A stretch of DNA of 64,000 bases from Gracilimonas sp. (GTDB lineage: Bacteria; Bacteroidota; Rhodothermia; Balneolales; Balneolaceae). The stretch lies in assembly GCF_014762685.1 (NCBI RefSeq), contig NZ_JABURM010000006.1:484384-548383 (forward strand). The letters run 5' to 3'. The translations under genes and the position numbers were made by a program. Under the pieces are notes generated by a model. That model made no database searches, was not told the DNA's origin, and saw only the letters and a list, made by a program, of their open reading frames with translations. Positions 18,007 to 27,140 of the stretch are shown piece by piece; within the stretch, counting starts at the first letter, position 1, and each line of letters begins with the position of its first letter.

Positions 18007-18362
18007 AGTATCTCGTTCAGCTTTATTGAAGCCTTAAAGATACGGCCTTTTGAGTGAAGTTTGTAGTGGAGAGTGAGGGGTGAAACGTAGATCAACTCGC
18101 TGAGTCGTTTGTGTTTGAATTAAGCTTGATACAATGAGTCGACGCGTATTTTATCCAAATCTTATATAAGGTAAACTGCTGCTACTTTTACTTTTCTTTT
18201 GTACCGACAAAAGAAACAAAAGCTACCGGCTGCGAAAAAAGAGCTAAAGCTGACTAAGGATTTGAAAGCTTTATTTTGCTGATCAGCTCATTGTTGTACA
18301 CTGGGACCGGGAGGTCCCGGCAGGTATTCCCAACCGGGAGGTTGGGAACGAGGTTAAACGGG
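18007..18362. other. Non-coding gap with dispersed-repeat words
   Basis: No convincing gene is present in these 356 bases. Around 18189-18217 CTTTTCTTTTG and CAAAAGAAACAAAAG form an imperfect complementary pair, followed by a run resembling a lysine/glutamine-rich interspersed repeat common in Bacteroidota genomes (from memory). The right end carries two hairpins, listed separately. The prfC promoter should lie near 18010-18060, but no clear element was seen. Confidence 0.5.
18303..18348. repeat. Two adjacent hairpins with GGGA tetraloops
   Basis: GGGACC-GGGA-GGTCCC (18303-18318) and TTCCCAACC-GGGA-GGTTGGGAA (18327-18348) are perfect stems of 6 and 9 bp with the same loop, which fits GNRA when read on the plus strand. 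They lie 14 bp beyond the amylase stop codon (minus gene). There is no T-run on either side, so this looks like a dispersed REP-type repeat and not a classical terminator. Confidence 0.75.
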
Positions 18363-20225
18363 TTATTTTAACTCCCAAATTACCGCTATTTTTCCAGGCA
18401 CCTCTATATCATCTGACACATCTATCTGCTCATCGGAAATCACATCAATCCCAATCTCAAAATCATCCAGGATCTCAGCAAAACGATTTCTATCTAACGA
18501 AACAGCTTCCTCATTCGCATTCATGGCCACCATAATGGTTTGGTCTTCGTGGACGCGGAAATAGACGTAGGTATTATTTTCAGGGATAAAATGCACCAAT
18601 TTGCCTTCGTGTGTGGCAATAGCATTTTTTCGCCATTGGGTGAGTTTGGTTACGTATTCCATGATCTCATTTTCTTTGTCAGTGCGGCCTTCTTCGGTGA
18701 ACACGCTGCGGTCGTCATCGGGCCAGCCGCCGGGCATGGTTTGCCGCCAGGCTTCATCATCTCCGCCCCGGTATTCATGCTCCATCATCAGTTCCGTTCC
18801 GTAATAAACCTGTGGGATTCCTCGTGTGGTCATCAAAAATGCATATGCCATTTTGAAATAATCTTCGTCTTTGCCGATGTGCTCGAAATAGCGGCTCATA
18901 TCATGGTTATCCAGGAAAATGATATTTCCCATAGGATCGGAATAGAGGAAGTCTTGAGAGAGCACGTAATACAGCTGACTCAGTCCGGTGGTCCAGCCAA
19001 ATTCCTCATTGAAAGCATCCCGGGCAGCAAAAGCGAATTGAAAGTCGGTGAGACTCGGTAAGTGAGACTGGTAGCCGTCATCTACTCCGGCTTTGTCGTA
19101 TTGCCAGTAAGCTTCAGCAGGAACATTTTCTACCCAGGATTCTCCCACAATGTTGAAATCAGGATAGGCCTCGAGCACTTCTTTCGCCCAGCGCGCCATA
19201 TAGTCTTTGTCGGGATAGACGTAGGTATCCATGCGGATGCCGTCAACCCCGGAATACTCGATCCACCAGAGTGTATTTTGAATGAGGTAATCAGCCAGCA
19301 GTTCATTGTTTTGATTCAGGTCGGGCATTTCCGGTACAAACCAGCCGGAAGTAAGCTTTACGGAATCATATTTCGAAGCATATGGGTCGGAGGCGGTTAC
19401 CCCTCGATAATTGGTTTGCCCCACTTCCTCATAATCAAACACCCAGTCGTTCGTGGGCAGGTCATCCATCCACCAGTGATTATCACCAATGTGGTTGTGG
19501 ATCATATCCATGATCACCTTCATATTGCGTTCCTGAACTTTGGAAACCAGCTCCTTATACAATTCATTGGAGCCAAAACGGCGATCCACTTTGTAGAGAT
19601 CAGTAGCCGCATACCCGTGATAGGCTCCGTACTCCACGCTCATATCATTTTCGAACATGGGGGTGAACCAGATGGCGGTCATGCCGAGATCTTCAATGTA
19701 ATCCAGATGATCCATCACACCCTGAATATCTCCCCCTTGTCGGCGCCGAGGGTCTGAGCGGTCTGCCGATTCGATCATGCCCTCTACGGTATCGTTGGAA
19801 GGATCTCCGTTGGCAAAGCGGTCGGGCATCATGAGGTATATCACATCGGAAGGATCAAAGCCATTATTCCGGCCTTTCATAGATTCTCGGGTTTTTAGCT
19901 CATAATTAAATACAATCTCCTTGTTGTGATGGATGAGCACGATTTCCATTTCACCGGCCTCAGCCTCATCCGAAATATCGAAATAGAGAAAGAGATAGTT
20001 GGGAGAATCTACCGCAAGCTGTTTGGTTATCTTTACCCCGGGGTGATCAGTACTTGCTCGGTATAAACCTAAATTATCTCCATAAAGCTGAAGCTGCAGT
20101 TCATTTACCGGCATTTCGGTCCACCAAAACGGTGGGTCAATAACCTGAATCTCCTCAGGTGTTTGAGCCTGAAGAACGGGCGCTAAAAGAAAAAGTGCAA
20201 GAGTGAGTGAGAATAGTTTTTTCAT
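18363..20225 (-). CDS. Secreted alpha-amylase/cyclomaltodextrinase family enzyme (GH13)
   Basis: 620 residues with a Sec signal (MKKLFSLTLALFLLAPVLQAQ), so periplasmic or exported. An N-terminal beta domain (about 25-115) of the cyclomaltodextrinase-N type precedes the GH13 barrel. Catalytic residues are Asp333 (SGVDGIRMDTY), Glu362 (NIVGESWVE) and Asp442 (IIFLDNHDMSR). Such SusA- or neopullulanase-like enzymes break starch or pullulan into oligosaccharides, which would feed the cytoplasmic MalQ and glycogen enzymes. No SusC/SusD pair is adjacent. A LacI-type palindrome lies 60 bp upstream. Confidence 0.93.
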   Translation of the reverse strand: MKKLFSLTLALFLLAPVLQAQTPEEIQVIDPPFWWTEMPVNELQLQLYGDNLGLYRASTDHPGVKITKQLAVDSPNYLFLYFDISDEAEAGEMEIVLIHHNKEIVFNYELKTRESMKGRNNGFDPSDVIYLMMPDRFANGDPSNDTVEGMIESADRSDPRRRQGGDIQGVMDHLDYIEDLGMTAIWFTPMFENDMSVEYGAYHGYAATDLYKVDRRFGSNELYKELVSKVQERNMKVIMDMIHNHIGDNHWWMDDLPTNDWVFDYEEVGQTNYRGVTASDPYASKYDSVKLTSGWFVPEMPDLNQNNELLADYLIQNTLWWIEYSGVDGIRMDTYVYPDKDYMARWAKEVLEAYPDFNIVGESWVENVPAEAYWQYDKAGVDDGYQSHLPSLTDFQFAFAARDAFNEEFGWTTGLSQLYYVLSQDFLYSDPMGNIIFLDNHDMSRYFEHIGKDEDYFKMAYAFLMTTRGIPQVYYGTELMMEHEYRGGDDEAWRQTMPGGWPDDDRSVFTEEGRTDKENEIMEYVTKLTQWRKNAIATHEGKLVHFIPENNTYVYFRVHEDQTIMVAMNANEEAVSLDRNRFAEILDDFEIGIDVISDEQIDVSDDIEVPGKIAVIWELK

Positions 20226-20284
20226 GAAGATCTTTAGTTAATTCCAACGAGATGGATAATAAAGATCAGCCAAGACTTTTTCTT

Positions 20285-20300
20285 ATGTAAATGCTTACAT
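20285..20300. promoter_or_regulatory. Candidate LacI-family operator upstream of the amylase
   Basis: ATGTAA-ATGC-TTACAT is a 6-bp inverted repeat around a 4-nt centre. It is similar in form to LacI/MalR-type operators (TGTAAnnnnTTACA) and lies 60 bp upstream of the amylase ATG. No regulator gene is nearby. Confidence 0.35.
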
Positions 20301-20337
20301 ATTAGATTAATGAGTAGTTTGAAATGGACTTATTAAT

Positions 20338-21423
20338 TTAATCAATAAAGATCTTAGCCAGCTCATCTCGCAGGTCTGCCATGGGTGCTCCGGAGCGATT
20401 GATGGCAAATGCGATAACAACCTCGTTTTCCGGATGCAGCAGAAACATGGTGCTTCCGCCTACAGATCCTCCGCTATGGCCTTTCCACTCATTTCCCTCC
20501 GAGTCGATAATAGTACTCCATCCGAACCCATAACCGGTCGATTCTCCATCAGAAGTCTGCAAAGGAGCCATAAACCGGTCGAGTGTTTTTTGATCTAAAA
20601 AACCTGCAGATAAGTGAGCTTTCCCGAATTGAGTCATGTCTTCGGTGGTTGACAAAAATCCGCCCCCGGCCCATTTGTAGCTGTTATCTACGTAAGGAGC
20701 CTCCTCATTGGTATCGGTACTGTCGTTATAAACATAAAAAAGCGTGCGGTTTGGAATGTCCTGATCGGCATAATCGGGCATAGTGTTAGTCATATTTAGG
20801 GGACCAAATACTTCATCTGCCATAAAAGGTAAAAACTTCTGACCTGAGGCCCCCTCTATTACAGCACTTATTAAATTCCATCCATAACTGGAATAGGAGT
20901 AATCGGTTTCCGGCTCAAAAAGCAGCGTGTCATCTTTAAAAATTTCGAGCCCTTCGGTAATAGAGGTATACTTTTTATCACTCATGAACTCATCGCCTCT
21001 GTAGTGCCGAATTCCTGCAATATGACCTGCTACTTGTTCAACGGTAATCTCATATTGTTTCTCAGGGAAATCGGGGACATAGGCTTGAACCGGTTGTTCG
21101 GGATCTAATTTCTTATCTTGAAAAAGTAGCCCTGCCCCGGTTGCGGTATATGTTTTGGAAACACTTCCGATTCGAAAAAGGGTTGAGGCAGGATCGACGG
21201 GAACCTGATCCTCAAGGTTCAAATATCCATATCCTTTCGACCAGATGATCTCTCCATCCCGATAAACGGAGACACTCATTCCGGGGATGTTATGATCTTC
21301 CACATAGGATCGTACGACTTCATCTGCCGCACTGATGTCTTGTTGTGTTTCCGGGTCGGGAGTGTTGCATCCGGCGATCCAGATGAAAAGTAATGGAATG
21401 AAGTAGAGCGTAATTTTTCTCAT
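20338..21423 (-). CDS. Serine hydrolase lipoprotein (beta-lactamase/class C fold)
   Basis: 361 residues. The signal ends LLFIWIAGCNTP, a lipobox with Cys near 19. The serine beta-lactamase fold is indicated by FRIGSVSKTYTATG (SxxK nucleophile), the YSYSSYGWNLI segment at the YxN position and GHSGGSVGGST at the KTG-like position. Members of this group are often D-aminopeptidases, esterases or LACTB-type peptidases; resistance to antibiotics is not implied. It is followed by the M20 peptidase genes on the same strand, in a run of exported peptidases. Confidence 0.88.
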   Translation of the reverse strand: MRKITLYFIPLLFIWIAGCNTPDPETQQDISAADEVVRSYVEDHNIPGMSVSVYRDGEIIWSKGYGYLNLEDQVPVDPASTLFRIGSVSKTYTATGAGLLFQDKKLDPEQPVQAYVPDFPEKQYEITVEQVAGHIAGIRHYRGDEFMSDKKYTSITEGLEIFKDDTLLFEPETDYSYSSYGWNLISAVIEGASGQKFLPFMADEVFGPLNMTNTMPDYADQDIPNRTLFYVYNDSTDTNEEAPYVDNSYKWAGGGFLSTTEDMTQFGKAHLSAGFLDQKTLDRFMAPLQTSDGESTGYGFGWSTIIDSEGNEWKGHSGGSVGGSTMFLLHPENEVVIAFAINRSGAPMADLRDELAKIFID

Positions 21424-21447
21424 GGGAAGTAGATTGTTTAAAATGGA

Positions 21448-22737
21448 TTATTCAGATTGGGTAAGTCTGTAGATCAACAGAGCTGCTCGTTTAGTGAGTT
21501 CTTTGTAGGTCTTTAGGTTGATGGTCTCGTTTGGACCGTGAGCTCCGCTGCCCATGGCTCCGAGTCCATCAAGGCCGTCCACATAGTTAGCTACAAAAGA
21601 GATATCTGCAGCACCGCGTCTTCCGGGATCGTAGGCTTCAACTTCACCCAGTCCCAGATCCTGACTGAGTTCACTTAGTACAGAGAGCAATTCCATATTT
21701 CCATCGGTAGGCTCCATGGGTGGATAGCCTTCATAGATAGTAAGCTCAGCCGAAGTTCGGGGCAGGTGATCAGATACAATTTCTCGCATTTTGGCAAAGG
21801 CCCGGTCGCCTTGTTCTGTAGTTAAAAATCGGATCCCACCATGCGCGAGGGTTTTTTTGGGGACAATGTTGGTCTTGCCACTTACGGACCCGCGAATATT
21901 TTCTTCATCATAATCGACCTCATTTCCACCCAAAATAACGCCCACATTATAGGTGAGGTTTTCTTCCCGGAGTTCCTCATAAAAGCGATTCAGAATTCGG
22001 GAGGTTTCATAAACGGAACCTGCTCCGGTGTAATCACTGAAAATTCCTGAGGAGTGAGCCTGTCTACCTTCTACTTCAAGCTTCCATGAAAAGGAAGCTC
22101 GTCGGGCAACCGTGGCGTAGCTGAATCCCGAGGCGGTTTCAAAACCGAGCGCGACGTCACTTCGCCTGGCTGCATCAACCAGGTCTTTTCGGCTTATGGA
22201 AGTGGGGCTTCCGGCTTTTTCTTCATCACCGGTGAAGGCAACAATGATCTGAGCATCGGGGATGGCATTGGCTTCCTTTAACGCTTTTAAGGCATAGAAG
22301 ATCATGACATTTCCGGCTTTCATGTCATTTACTCCGGGACCTGTGGCCACAGAATCATTCAGCATTTCAAATTCCTGAAACGGACTGTCCGGCTCAAAAA
22401 CAGTATCAAGGTGACCGATAAGCAACAGCTTTTTTCCGGAGTTTCCCTTTTGTTCAGCGAAAAAGTGTCCGGCCCGATTTACTTCATCTTGGGGAATCCA
22501 TCGGGTTTCAAAACCAAGTTCATTGAATGCCTTTATATAGTTTTCTCCGACTTTTTTAACGCCTTCAAAATTCAGCGTACCGCTGTTGATGTTTACATTG
22601 GTTTCCAGGAATTGAAGAGCATCGGCATGATTGGCATCAATACGTTCAAGGATATTCTTTTCCGTATCTGAAAGCTGTTGAGCAAAAAGGTTACAGCTGA
22701 AAAGTAAAAGCAGTGTAAGGGATAAAAACTTCTTCAT
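21448..22737 (-). CDS. Exported M20 metallopeptidase, glutamate carboxypeptidase type
   Basis: 429 residues with a Sec signal (MKKFLSLTLLLLFSCNLFAQ). The di-zinc catalytic domain has LLLIGHLDTVFEPD (first His and Asp), GPGVNDMKAG (bridging Asp) and VAFTGDEEKAGSP (catalytic and metal Glu). A lid/dimerisation domain is inserted at about 215-330. The last zinc His is in GSGAHGPNE. The closest type is carboxypeptidase G2-like M20A. It is 27 bp from the next M20 gene and probably in the same transcript. Confidence 0.9.
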   Translation of the reverse strand: MKKFLSLTLLLLFSCNLFAQQLSDTEKNILERIDANHADALQFLETNVNINSGTLNFEGVKKVGENYIKAFNELGFETRWIPQDEVNRAGHFFAEQKGNSGKKLLLIGHLDTVFEPDSPFQEFEMLNDSVATGPGVNDMKAGNVMIFYALKALKEANAIPDAQIIVAFTGDEEKAGSPTSISRKDLVDAARRSDVALGFETASGFSYATVARRASFSWKLEVEGRQAHSSGIFSDYTGAGSVYETSRILNRFYEELREENLTYNVGVILGGNEVDYDEENIRGSVSGKTNIVPKKTLAHGGIRFLTTEQGDRAFAKMREIVSDHLPRTSAELTIYEGYPPMEPTDGNMELLSVLSELSQDLGLGEVEAYDPGRRGAADISFVANYVDGLDGLGAMGSGAHGPNETINLKTYKELTKRAALLIYRLTQSE

Positions 22738-22764
22738 GACTAGGTTTTCTGACGTTGTTGAGAT

Positions 22765-24051
22765 TTAGTTTCCGGCTGAGTTCATATAATCAATGACCAG
22801 GTTGCTCATAGCTCGAACACCCAGCTTCATGGCGCTTTCATCAATGTAAAAGTCAGGAGTGTGATGTCCGGCTGCTTCCCTGCCTTCTTCTTTCCCGCCC
22901 AGGAAAAAATAAAGTCCGGGGACTTTTTCCTGGAAGAAAGAAAAGTCCTCAGCTCCGGTTACAGCATCCATGATTTCAGCATTGCCATTAGTTACCCGGT
23001 CCAGAGTAGGAGCCATTTGAGCAGTTAAATCCGGGTCGTTGTAGGTGATGGGATAGCCTTTGTTGATGGTAAGGTTAGCTGTGGCGCCGTTACTTTCAGC
23101 GGTGTTTTGAACAATAGTCTCGAGTCGCTTAAAAATAAGCTGACGCATGTCTTCATCGAGTGCCCGGATGGTTCCCTCCATTTCTACTTTTTCGGGGATG
23201 ATATTATGGCGAACTCCACCCTCAATTTTACCAAAGGTGACTACGGCAGCCTGTTTGGTCAAAGGCATACTTCGGCTGACGATGGTCTGGGCGTTGTTGA
23301 TGATCTGTGCCGCCGTAACAATTGGGTCAATGCCGGCCCAGGGGGCAGAGCCATGAGCTTGCTTCCCGGTGATCTCAAGGCTGAAACTGTTTACGCTGGC
23401 CATAATGCCTTCTGAGCGATACCCGATGGTTCCAACGGGCGTGCTGTCCCAAATATGGAGCCCGAAGATAGCATCTACATCCGGGTTTTCGAGTACTCCT
23501 TCTTTCACCATCAATTCGGCACCGCCTTCTTCGCCTTGAGGGGCTCCTTCTTCAGCAGGCTGAAAAATAAACTTAATGGTTCCCTTGATCTCATCTTTCA
23601 TGTCTGTTAAGATCTTTGCAACGCCCATCATCATGGCGATGTGGGTATCGTGCCCGCAAGCATGCATCACTCCAACTTCTTTTCCCTGATACATTCCGGT
23701 TGCTACCGATTTAAAGGGAACATCTGTGCGCTCTGTAACGGGGAGGGCGTCAATATCCGCACGCAAACCGATTACAGGCCCGGGTTTTCCTCCTTTCAAA
23801 AGAGCGACAACTCCGGTGTGAGCAACTTCGGTTTCAACTTCCAATCCTAATTCATTCAGGTATTCTGCTATGTAGGATGCGGTCTCAAATTCTCTGTTCG
23901 AAAGCTCGGGATTTTCGTGAAAGTGGCGGCGCCACTCGATGACCTGTTCTTCAATTTCATCAGCTTTCTGATCGATGATTTGCTTAAGGTCCTGGGCGTA
24001 TGTGGTTAAAGAGATAAGTGAAATTAAGAAGAGCAATAACGGTTTTTTCAT
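22765..24051 (-). CDS. Exported M20 amidohydrolase (hippurate hydrolase/AmhX type)
   Basis: 428 residues with a Sec signal (MKKPLLLFLISLISLTTYAQ). The M20D signatures are present: WRRHFHENPELSNREFET, GLRADIDALPV, HACGHDTHIAMMMG and FIFQPAEEGAP, with ITGKQAHGSAPWAGIDP for the lid domain and TGAEDFSFF near the C-terminus. M20D enzymes cleave N-acyl amino acids or peptidyl conjugates. An exported form next to another M20 enzyme and two serine hydrolases suggests periplasmic peptide scavenging (inference). Confidence 0.92.
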   Translation of the reverse strand: MKKPLLLFLISLISLTTYAQDLKQIIDQKADEIEEQVIEWRRHFHENPELSNREFETASYIAEYLNELGLEVETEVAHTGVVALLKGGKPGPVIGLRADIDALPVTERTDVPFKSVATGMYQGKEVGVMHACGHDTHIAMMMGVAKILTDMKDEIKGTIKFIFQPAEEGAPQGEEGGAELMVKEGVLENPDVDAIFGLHIWDSTPVGTIGYRSEGIMASVNSFSLEITGKQAHGSAPWAGIDPIVTAAQIINNAQTIVSRSMPLTKQAAVVTFGKIEGGVRHNIIPEKVEMEGTIRALDEDMRQLIFKRLETIVQNTAESNGATANLTINKGYPITYNDPDLTAQMAPTLDRVTNGNAEIMDAVTGAEDFSFFQEKVPGLYFFLGGKEEGREAAGHHTPDFYIDESAMKLGVRAMSNLVIDYMNSAGN

Positions 24052-24098
24052 GGGGTAATCCGATTTAAAATGTTGAGTCAGATATTAACCAAACAGGC

Positions 24099-24746
24099 TT
24101 ACAAATAAAAAATCTCATCCAGTTCGAAAATATGATATCCGGGCGGGCATTTTTGAAGAGAATTGATCATTCCCTCGGCCACAGTTTCAGCAAAAATGGG
24201 ACGGTACTTTTTAAGTCCCGGAATTTTGGTAAACATTTTGGCGAGAATAATGCCGACCGTCTCACCTAGCCTGTTTTCGCTTCGATCTCCTTCTAAGAAA
24301 GAAGGGCGTAAAATGGTGATTACTTCAAATGGTAATTCTTTAACAGCTTGATCCAATTCCCCTTTCAATTTGGGATAAAATGCCCGGGATTTCGGGTTGG
24401 CTCCGGCCGAAGAAACGAGTGCAAATTTAGAGACCCCATTTTCTGCTGCAGCTTTTGCCGTTTCATATTGGTAAGTGAAATCGACAGTGTATTGGGCTTC
24501 CTGACTTCCGGCTTTTTTAATGGTGGTTCCCAAAGCGGAATATAATTCATCACCGGTAAGCTGTGATCTCCAGAAATCCAGGTTTTTAAAATCTACTAGG
24601 TGTTCCTTTAGTTTGGGATGGTTAATTCCTGTACTTCGCCGATGAAAAACTTTCACTGTTTGATAGCGCTCATCCTGAAGCAGGAGGTTCAACACATGGG
24701 AGCCTACTAACCCGGTTGCCCCTATTACGATAGCTGTTTTATTCAT
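24099..24746 (-). CDS. NAD(P)-binding atypical SDR (HTATIP2/YwnB-like)
   Basis: 215 residues without signal peptide. The Rossmann motif is AIVIGATGLVGSHVLNLLL. ELYSALGTTIKKAGSQEA and KFALVSSAGANPKSRAFY are typical of the oxidoreductase group related to human HTATIP2. The reaction is unknown. It precedes the M20D gene by 47 bp on the same strand, and the gap upstream carries a 21-bp inverted repeat. Confidence 0.8.
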   Translation of the reverse strand: MNKTAIVIGATGLVGSHVLNLLLQDERYQTVKVFHRRSTGINHPKLKEHLVDFKNLDFWRSQLTGDELYSALGTTIKKAGSQEAQYTVDFTYQYETAKAAAENGVSKFALVSSAGANPKSRAFYPKLKGELDQAVKELPFEVITILRPSFLEGDRSENRLGETVGIILAKMFTKIPGLKKYRPIFAETVAEGMINSLQKCPPGYHIFELDEIFYL

Positions 24747-24750
24747 AATT

Positions 24751-24829
24751 AAAGTTGATAGGGTGAAAGTTGATATTGCCTAATTACAAGCTGGGGGACA
24801 ATCAATGAAACTATCACCCTATCAACTTT
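24751..24829. repeat. 21-bp inverted repeat after the S9 peptidase gene
   Basis: The arms 24751-24771 (AAAGTTGATAGGGTG...) and 24809-24829 are inverted copies with one mismatch and a 37-nt loop. The word GTTGATA also recurs inside each arm region, giving a short tandem character. It lies between the SDR start and the upstream gene's stop. It could form a large hairpin in a read-through transcript. Confidence 0.7.
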
Positions 24830-24885
24830 CAACTCTCATTTCCCAACTATTCAACAATCCCACGGCAAAAAAAATCACCAGGGAA

Positions 24886-27066
24886 TTAACGTCTCATTCC
24901 CTCAAGATCGAGTAAAAAAGCATATTCCAATGCGGTTTGACGGTAGCGCTCAAAGCGGCCTGAAGCGCCGCCATGCCCGGCTTTCATATTGGTCTTCAAA
25001 AGAAGGACATTATCGCCGGCCTTTTTATCCCTTAATTTGGCCACCCACTTTGCAGGTTCCCAATACTGAACCTGTGAGTCAAATAATCCGGTAGTTACCA
25101 ATAGGTTGGGATATTCCTGTTCCACAACATTATCGTAAGGGGAATAAGAAAGCATATAATGATAGGAGTCTTCGTTTTTGGGATTCCCCCATTCATCGAA
25201 TTCATTGGTAGTTAATGGAATGGTTTCATCCAGCATTGTTGAAACTACATCCACAAAAGGCACGGCGGCGATTACTCCATTAAACTGGTTTGGAGCCATA
25301 TTTACGACTGCTCCCATCAGCAATCCACCGGCACTTCCACCACGGGCGTACATGTGAGGGGCAGACGAATAGCCATTGTCTTCAAGATATTTGGCTACGT
25401 CAATAAAATCGGTAAAGGTATTTATTTTGTTGAACATCTTGCCGTCTTCATACCATTGCCGACCCATTTCCTGTCCACCCCGAATGTGTGCAATAGCATA
25501 GATAAATCCACGGTCGAGAAGACTCAGTAAAGAAGAATTAAAACGGGGATCGGTTGAGGAGCCATAGGAACCGTAAGAATAAAGCAACAAGGGGGTGTTG
25601 GGACTTTTCTCTACAGAGTTTTTGTAAACAACAGATACGGGAATCATCACCCCATCGTGAGCCTCGGCAAAGAAACGTTCTGTCGTGTAATCATCCGGGT
25701 TATGTCCGCCCACAACTTCTTGCTGCTTCATCAATTCCATTTCACGGGTATTCATGTTATAGTCGTAAGTAGAATTGGGGGTGGTTAAAGAGGAATAACC
25801 AAACCGAAGGGTTTCAGTATCAAACTCAGGATTTGTTGAGGTATAAGCCACATAAGCTTCTTCATCAAATTTCAGATAATGCTCTTCTTCTGTGTTTTGG
25901 TTTATGACTTTGATGTTGGTGAGCGCATTGCTCCGCTCGCTGACCACCAGGTAATCCCGAAAAACCTCGATGCCGCTAATAAGCACATCTTCCCGGTGAG
26001 GGATTATTTCTGTCCAGTTACTTTTTTGAGTCGCATTCTCGGAGGTTTCCATAAGCCGGAAGTTGGGTGCTTCCCAATTGGTAACGATATAGAATTTATC
26101 CTCAAAGTGATCGATAGAATACTCATGCACTTCTTCACGCGGAGTGAACTGCCGGAATTCTCCGTTAGGGTTATCGGCATTCAGAATATGATAATCGTTG
26201 GCCAGGGTGCTTTGCTCGCTAATTATGATGTACTGATCTGATTTTGATTTATTAACACCCAAATAAAAAGAGGGATCTTCTTCAGAATACACCAATTTAT
26301 CCGAGGAGGGATTATTACCCAGGGTATGCCGGTATATCTTTTCGGAAAGCAGGGATACTTTATTTTTGGTGGTATAGAAATAGGTGCGGTTATCGTTCGC
26401 CCAGGCTCCGCCGCCGGTGGTATTGTCTAATTTATCATCCAGAAACTCACCGGTTTCCAGGTTCTTAAATCGAATATGGTACACCCTTCGGCTCAGAGTG
26501 TCTTCTCCAAAAGCCAGGATTTTGTTGTCAGGACTGACCTGAAGTCCTGTTGCTGAATAGTAATCGTGTCCTTCAGCCAATTCATTTACATCGATCAGAA
26601 TTTCTTCTTCAGCATCAAGGGATCCTTTTTTACGGGAATAAATGGGATATTCGTTTCCTTCTTCATAGCGGGTGTAATACCAATATCCATTTTTGAAATA
26701 GGGAAGAGATTCGTCTGTTTCTTTAATTCTGCCAACAATCTCTTCGTACAATTTCTCCTGAAGCCCCTCGGTATCTTTCATAGCGAGATCGGTGTATTCA
26801 TTTTCGCTATTTAGGTAATCGAGCACTTTCTGTGTTTGAGCGTCCGGCGTTTCAGCTATTTTTTGTTCATCAGTAAGGCGCATCCAGAAATAAGGGTCGA
26901 TTCTGGTGTCCCCGTGAATGGTAAGCACTGAATCCTGTTTTTCAGCGATGGGAGCAGAAAGATTGGTTATGTTGCTCTTTATGGTTGATTCGCGCTGCCA
27001 GTCACATCCGGTTAGCAGTGCAAAAACAAAGAGAATAAATGCAAAATGTTTAAAGTAGAGCTTCAT
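24886..27066 (-). CDS. ptrB: S9 family oligopeptidase (protease II type), lipoprotein
   Basis: 726 residues. The signal ends FALLTGCDWQ, a lipobox. A seven-bladed propeller region (about 60-440) precedes an alpha/beta hydrolase domain. The triad is Ser578 (ARGGSAGGLLMG), Asp663 (TGLFDSQVQYW) and His698 (KAGHGGASGRFERY). Protease II cuts short peptides after Arg or Lys. Length and the HPYFWM-like start of the propeller (DPYFWMRL) fit the family. It heads the run of hydrolases ending with the amylase, 75 bp after the serine hydrolase at 27141. Confidence 0.93.
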   Translation of the reverse strand: MKLYFKHFAFILFVFALLTGCDWQRESTIKSNITNLSAPIAEKQDSVLTIHGDTRIDPYFWMRLTDEQKIAETPDAQTQKVLDYLNSENEYTDLAMKDTEGLQEKLYEEIVGRIKETDESLPYFKNGYWYYTRYEEGNEYPIYSRKKGSLDAEEEILIDVNELAEGHDYYSATGLQVSPDNKILAFGEDTLSRRVYHIRFKNLETGEFLDDKLDNTTGGGAWANDNRTYFYTTKNKVSLLSEKIYRHTLGNNPSSDKLVYSEEDPSFYLGVNKSKSDQYIIISEQSTLANDYHILNADNPNGEFRQFTPREEVHEYSIDHFEDKFYIVTNWEAPNFRLMETSENATQKSNWTEIIPHREDVLISGIEVFRDYLVVSERSNALTNIKVINQNTEEEHYLKFDEEAYVAYTSTNPEFDTETLRFGYSSLTTPNSTYDYNMNTREMELMKQQEVVGGHNPDDYTTERFFAEAHDGVMIPVSVVYKNSVEKSPNTPLLLYSYGSYGSSTDPRFNSSLLSLLDRGFIYAIAHIRGGQEMGRQWYEDGKMFNKINTFTDFIDVAKYLEDNGYSSAPHMYARGGSAGGLLMGAVVNMAPNQFNGVIAAVPFVDVVSTMLDETIPLTTNEFDEWGNPKNEDSYHYMLSYSPYDNVVEQEYPNLLVTTGLFDSQVQYWEPAKWVAKLRDKKAGDNVLLLKTNMKAGHGGASGRFERYRQTALEYAFLLDLEGMRR

Positions 27067-27140
27067 TATATATATCCGGTTTATTATTAATTAAGGGAAT
27101 CTATCAGTTTTAGTTGAAAAGACAAGAAATTGCCAAAAAA

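Noticed and set aside
19062-19757. 231-codon plus-strand frame inside the amylase gene
   Set aside because: It covers the catalytic domain of the amylase in antisense. Composition is that of an antisense shadow, with no independent start signal.
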